Source: Kutzneria sp. CA-103260
GTDB taxonomy: Bacteria; Actinomycetota; Actinomycetes; Mycobacteriales; Pseudonocardiaceae
Direction: 5' to 3'
Length of the DNA: 64,000 bases
Assembly: GCF_018263855.1 (NCBI RefSeq)
Contig: NZ_CP073318.1
Span: 4,154,001 to 4,218,000, forward strand
In this document: positions 61,220 to 64,000 of the stretch, piece after piece
Layout of the letters: each line of letters starts with the position of its first letter
Numbering within the stretch: position 1 is the stretch's first letter
The notes under the pieces: model-generated
What the model was told of the DNA's origin: nothing
Database searches by the model: none
What the model saw: the letters and a program-made list of their open reading frames with translations, nothing else
Position numbers and translations under genes: made by a program

Positions 61220-61238
61220 AACGTGGGGTGCTAGGGGC

Positions 61239-62195
61239 ATGTCGGTGCATGTTGTGGTGGGGGCGACCGGGGGAACCGGCTCGGCTCTGGTGCGGGAACT
61301 GCTGGGCCGGGGCGAGAAGGTACGGGCGGTCAGCCGCCGTGGCGACTGTGCCATCCAGGGCGTGGAGGCCATCGCCGCGGACGCCAGCGACGCGGCCCGG
61401 ATGCGCGAAGTGTGCGTCGGGGCGACGGCGGTCTACAACTGCGTGAACCCGCCGTTCGAACAGTGGCGGGCGGTCTACCCGGAGGCGATCCGCGCCCTGG
61501 TGGCGGCCGCTGGCGCGGCAGGTGCTGTGTTGGCGTTCGCCGACGACACCTGGATGTACGGCCGTGTGAACGGGCCGATGACCGAGCAGACGCCGGTCCG
61601 GCCGGTGACCGAGCTGGGCGTGTTCCGGGCCTGGCTGGCCGAGATGACGATGGCCGCCCACTACCGGGGCGACGCCCAGGTGGTGATCGCCCGGGCCGGC
61701 GAGTTGTACGGGCCCAACGTCGAGTCGGTGCTCGGGCAGAACCTGTTCGGGCGGGCGGTGGTCGGGCGCCGGCCCATCTGGTTCGGCAATCCCGACCTGC
61801 CGCTCACCCCCACCTATATCGGCGATTTCGCCCGCGGCCTGGCCACCGTCGCCGCCGATCCCCAGGCCTGGGGCCAGGTCTGGCACGTCCCGCACGCCGC
61901 GCCCACCACCGGCCGCGAGCTGGTCGGCCGCCTCGGCCAGCGGCTCGGTCGCCCGCTGAAGCCCCTGGTGGTCTCCGCGGCGATGACCAAGCCGCTCAAG
62001 GCGGTCTCCCCCGTCGTGCGCATCGGCGCCTCCCTGCTCTACCAGTTCGAGCAGCCGTTCGTGGTCGACTCCGGCAAGTATCTCGCGGCCCACGAAGGCG
62101 ACGCCGCCACGTCCTATGTGGACGGTATCGACCGGACCGTCACCTGGTATCAGGAGAACCGGAATCTGATCCGGCCCAGCGCCCTGCCCAGGTGA
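61239..62195 (+). CDS. NAD-dependent epimerase/dehydratase-like (NmrA/extended SDR) protein
   Basis: 318 residues from ATG 61239. N-terminal Rossmann fold with VHVVVGATGGTGSALVRELL; the substrate side carries FADDTWMYGR in place of the usual SSxxVYG, and the expected Tyr-x-x-x-Lys is not clear, so it may be an atypical or NmrA-like member that senses NAD(P) rather than a sugar epimerase. The C-terminus FVVDSGKYLA and VDGIDRTVTWYQENR matches the family's closing helices. It starts the last transcription unit before the LAL regulator. Confidence 0.85.
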   Translation: MSVHVVVGATGGTGSALVRELLGRGEKVRAVSRRGDCAIQGVEAIAADASDAARMREVCVGATAVYNCVNPPFEQWRAVYPEAIRALVAAAGAAGAVLAFADDTWMYGRVNGPMTEQTPVRPVTELGVFRAWLAEMTMAAHYRGDAQVVIARAGELYGPNVESVLGQNLFGRAVVGRRPIWFGNPDLPLTPTYIGDFARGLATVAADPQAWGQVWHVPHAAPTTGRELVGRLGQRLGRPLKPLVVSAAMTKPLKAVSPVVRIGASLLYQFEQPFVVDSGKYLAAHEGDAATSYVDGIDRTVTWYQENRNLIRPSALPR

Positions 62196-62252
62196 CGGCG
62201 GCGGGCGGCCGAGGAGTATTCACTGCCCGTTCGACGCAGTACGTTGTTGAGC

Positions 62253-64000
62253 ATGGCAGGCGTGTCAGCGTCGAACACGTTGTCCGGCCGGGACCAGGAG
62301 TGCGACGGACTGGTCGCCTGGCTCGCCGCTGTCGCGCGAGGCGAGGGCTCGGCACTGCTCCTGCACGGCGAGGCCGGCATCGGCAAGAGCGCGCTCCTCC
62401 GCTTCGCCACCGCCGAGGCGGCCGGCTTCAGGGTGCTGTCGGTCAGCGGGTGCGAAGCCGAGTCAGCCATCCGGTTCGCGGCGCTGCACCATCTGCTCCG
62501 CCTCCTCGCCGACCATCTGCCGGACACGCGGTCGGGCCAGGCCGCTGAGTTGGCGCGGGTTCTGGAGTCGGACACCGACCTGGGTCTCATGCCGCGGGTC
62601 CGGGCCCTGGACCTGTTCCGCGCCGCAGCCGGCGAACGTCCGCTGCTGTGCGTCGTGGACGACGCGCAGTGGATCGACGAGCCTTCCCGCGCTGTGCTGG
62701 GTTTTGTCGCCAGGAGGCTGCGGGCCGATCGGGTCGGCCTGCTCCTCGCCCGTAGTGACGAGCAGGGCACCGACGAAATCCTGGCCGGCATCCCGAGTCT
62801 TCGGCTCGCGCCACTGGACCGCCTGTCGAGCATGGAACTGGTCCGCAGAGTCGTGCCCGTGCCGGCCCTGCTGTCGGCGTTGACCGACATCGCCTCCGGC
62901 AATCCCCGGGCACTGCTGGAACTCGCCGCCGCTCTCACGCCCGGTCAAGTCCGGGGCGAAGAGCCCGCGCCACGGACACTGCCGCCGGACAGCACCCTCC
63001 GCCGGCACTACCGGACCCGACTGGACCGGCTCACGGCCGACACCCGGTGGCTGGTCCTGCTCGCCGCCGCCGACGATCAGTCCGATGTGGACACTCTGAT
63101 TCACGCCGCCGCGGTCAGCGGCGTGGACATCGCCGCGCTGGAGCCGGCCGAGGCGGCCGGGCTCGTTCGCGCGGAGGGTCAGACGGTGGTCTTCCCCGGC
63201 CCGCTGCTCCGCTCGGTCGCGTACCACGAAGCTTCTCTCGCCCAACGCAGAGCCGCGCACCGTTGCCTCGCCCAGGCACTTGATCCGCACGCGCATCCGC
63301 TGCGGCACGCCTTGCACCGGGCCGCCGCCACCGACGGCCCGGACAACCGCCTGGCCGACGAGTTGGAATGGATAGCGACCAAGCAGACCGGTAGGCACGC
63401 CACGTCTTCCCTCGCCCTGGAACGGGCCGCGGACCTGAGCGGCGACCCACTCGTCGGCGCGGCCCGACTCCTCTCGGCGGCCCGACACGCCTGGCTCGCC
63501 GGTGAACCGAGCCGGGCGGGAACCCTGCTCGACCGGATCCCCGCGATCCCCGCCACCGCCCGCGTCCGGGCCAGTTCCCGGGTGCTGGCCGGCGAGATCG
63601 AGATGCGGACCGGCCAGGCCGGCGTGGCCAGCCGGACGTTTCTCGCCGCCGCCGGGGACCTGGCCACCCTCGACCGGTACCTGGCCATCGCGGCGCTGAT
63701 GCGGGCCGGCGAGGCGCTGTACCAGTCGGGCGGGCACGAGCGGTACCCGGAGATCGCCCGTCGGGCCCTGGCCCTGCGCCGTCCCCACGAAGTGCCCGTG
63801 GTCGAGTCGATGTTCGACTATTTCGAGACGTTGTCGGCGAGCTTCCAGGGACACCAGGGCAAGGCGGTCGAGTCCTCGCGCCGGCTGCTCGCCCTGGCGC
63901 CCACGCTCGACGACAGCGACATGCTGAGCCGGATGAGCATGGCGTTGCTGTTTCGCGGCGACGAGGCGCAGGCCCATCACCTCGCCACCCGCTCGATGCG
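62253..64000 (+). CDS. LAL-type (large ATP-binding LuxR) regulator, C-terminus beyond window edge
   Basis: At least 582 residues before the window ends. N-terminal AAA domain with SGRDQECDGLVAWL, P-loop LLHGEAGIGKSALLRF and Walker B LLCVVDDAQWID, followed by a long all-helical TPR-like region. The expected LuxR helix-turn-helix is at the C-terminus and lies outside the window. LAL proteins are ATP-dependent activators of catabolic or antibiotic clusters. The target is unknown; nothing in view is clearly controlled by it. Confidence 0.82.
   Translation, partial: MAGVSASNTLSGRDQECDGLVAWLAAVARGEGSALLLHGEAGIGKSALLRFATAEAAGFRVLSVSGCEAESAIRFAALHHLLRLLADHLPDTRSGQAAELARVLESDTDLGLMPRVRALDLFRAAAGERPLLCVVDDAQWIDEPSRAVLGFVARRLRADRVGLLLARSDEQGTDEILAGIPSLRLAPLDRLSSMELVRRVVPVPALLSALTDIASGNPRALLELAAALTPGQVRGEEPAPRTLPPDSTLRRHYRTRLDRLTADTRWLVLLAAADDQSDVDTLIHAAAVSGVDIAALEPAEAAGLVRAEGQTVVFPGPLLRSVAYHEASLAQRRAAHRCLAQALDPHAHPLRHALHRAAATDGPDNRLADELEWIATKQTGRHATSSLALERAADLSGDPLVGAARLLSAARHAWLAGEPSRAGTLLDRIPAIPATARVRASSRVLAGEIEMRTGQAGVASRTFLAAAGDLATLDRYLAIAALMRAGEALYQSGGHERYPEIARRALALRRPHEVPVVESMFDYFETLSASFQGHQGKAVESSRRLLALAPTLDDSDMLSRMSMALLFRGDEAQAHHLATRSM

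Larger units (their letters stand above)
60680..61238. other. Noncoding, strand-asymmetric region with palindromic element copy B
   Basis: After the HNH stop comes a purine-rich tract (about 60710-60870), then C-rich sequence, the palindromic element at 60930-61054 and an A/C-rich tract (about 61055-61180). No gene on either strand. The composition resembles the polypyrimidine tract beside the first HNH gene. Confidence 0.7.

Overview
The window is high-GC DNA from a filamentous actinomycete, most likely of the Pseudonocardiaceae (Amycolatopsis/Kutzneria/Saccharothrix-like). Evidence: strong G/C bias at third codon positions, many GTG and a few TTG starts, ATGA-type stop/start overlaps, and families typical of these genomes (DUF222/13E12 HNH genes, WYL and XRE/MmyB-like regulators, LAL regulators, STAND-WD40 proteins, many secreted hydrolases). 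The assignment is inferred from gene style, not from a marker gene. I see no rRNA, tRNA, CRISPR array, prophage or PKS/NRPS gene.

Layout. 1-5.9 kb (minus): an NCS1 permease cut by the window edge, then a CoA-acid catabolic operon (SDR, NDP-forming acyl-CoA synthetase, acyl-CoA dehydrogenase, enoyl-CoA hydratase). A TetR repressor at 6.0 kb is transcribed away from it across a perfect 20-bp palindrome. 6.65-10.8 kb: a 1388-residue trypsin-STAND-TM-beta-propeller protein. 10.7-13.2 kb: a two-component system divergent from a secreted protein with three Cys-x-x-Cys repeats. 13.3-15.1 kb: a polypyrimidine tract and the first DUF222/HNH gene. 15.1-24.3 kb: mixed regulators, GNAT enzymes, a Tat phospholipase C, DUF4331 and small proteins. 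24.4-33.2 kb: a possible small specialised-metabolism locus with an MHS transporter, a P450-methyltransferase fusion, an FAD oxidoreductase translationally coupled to a thioesterase/ATP-grasp fusion, a SnoaL-like protein and alpha/beta-hydrolases. 33.3-40.4 kb: chitosanase, ECF sigma factor with partner and an inverted decayed copy of their junction, an S53 peptidase and a deacetylase-glycosyltransferase fusion. A short repeat occurs at both ends of the stretch from 34.2 to 40.4 kb.

40.4-46.5 kb: an ABC transporter (ATPase plus double permease) behind an MgtA-type P-ATPase, divergent from an ArsR metalloregulator over a perfect palindrome. 46.5-50.2 kb: SDR/MarR pair, VOC protein, a 50-residue protein, a pyridine nucleotide-disulfide oxidoreductase and a truncated SDR. 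50.2-57.6 kb: GDSL hydrolase, DUF4360 protein, Fur-KatG operon, exported amidase, LacI regulator. 57.7-64 kb: Na+/H+ antiporter; a second DUF222/HNH gene lying between two inverted copies of a roughly 126-bp palindromic element; a nucleoside-diphosphate-sugar-epimerase-like protein; and the start of a LAL-type regulator that runs off the end.

The strongest candidates for something undescribed are the palindrome-flanked DUF222/HNH cassette (59.3-61.05 kb), the protease-STAND-propeller protein, and the ATP-grasp/P450-methyltransferase locus.
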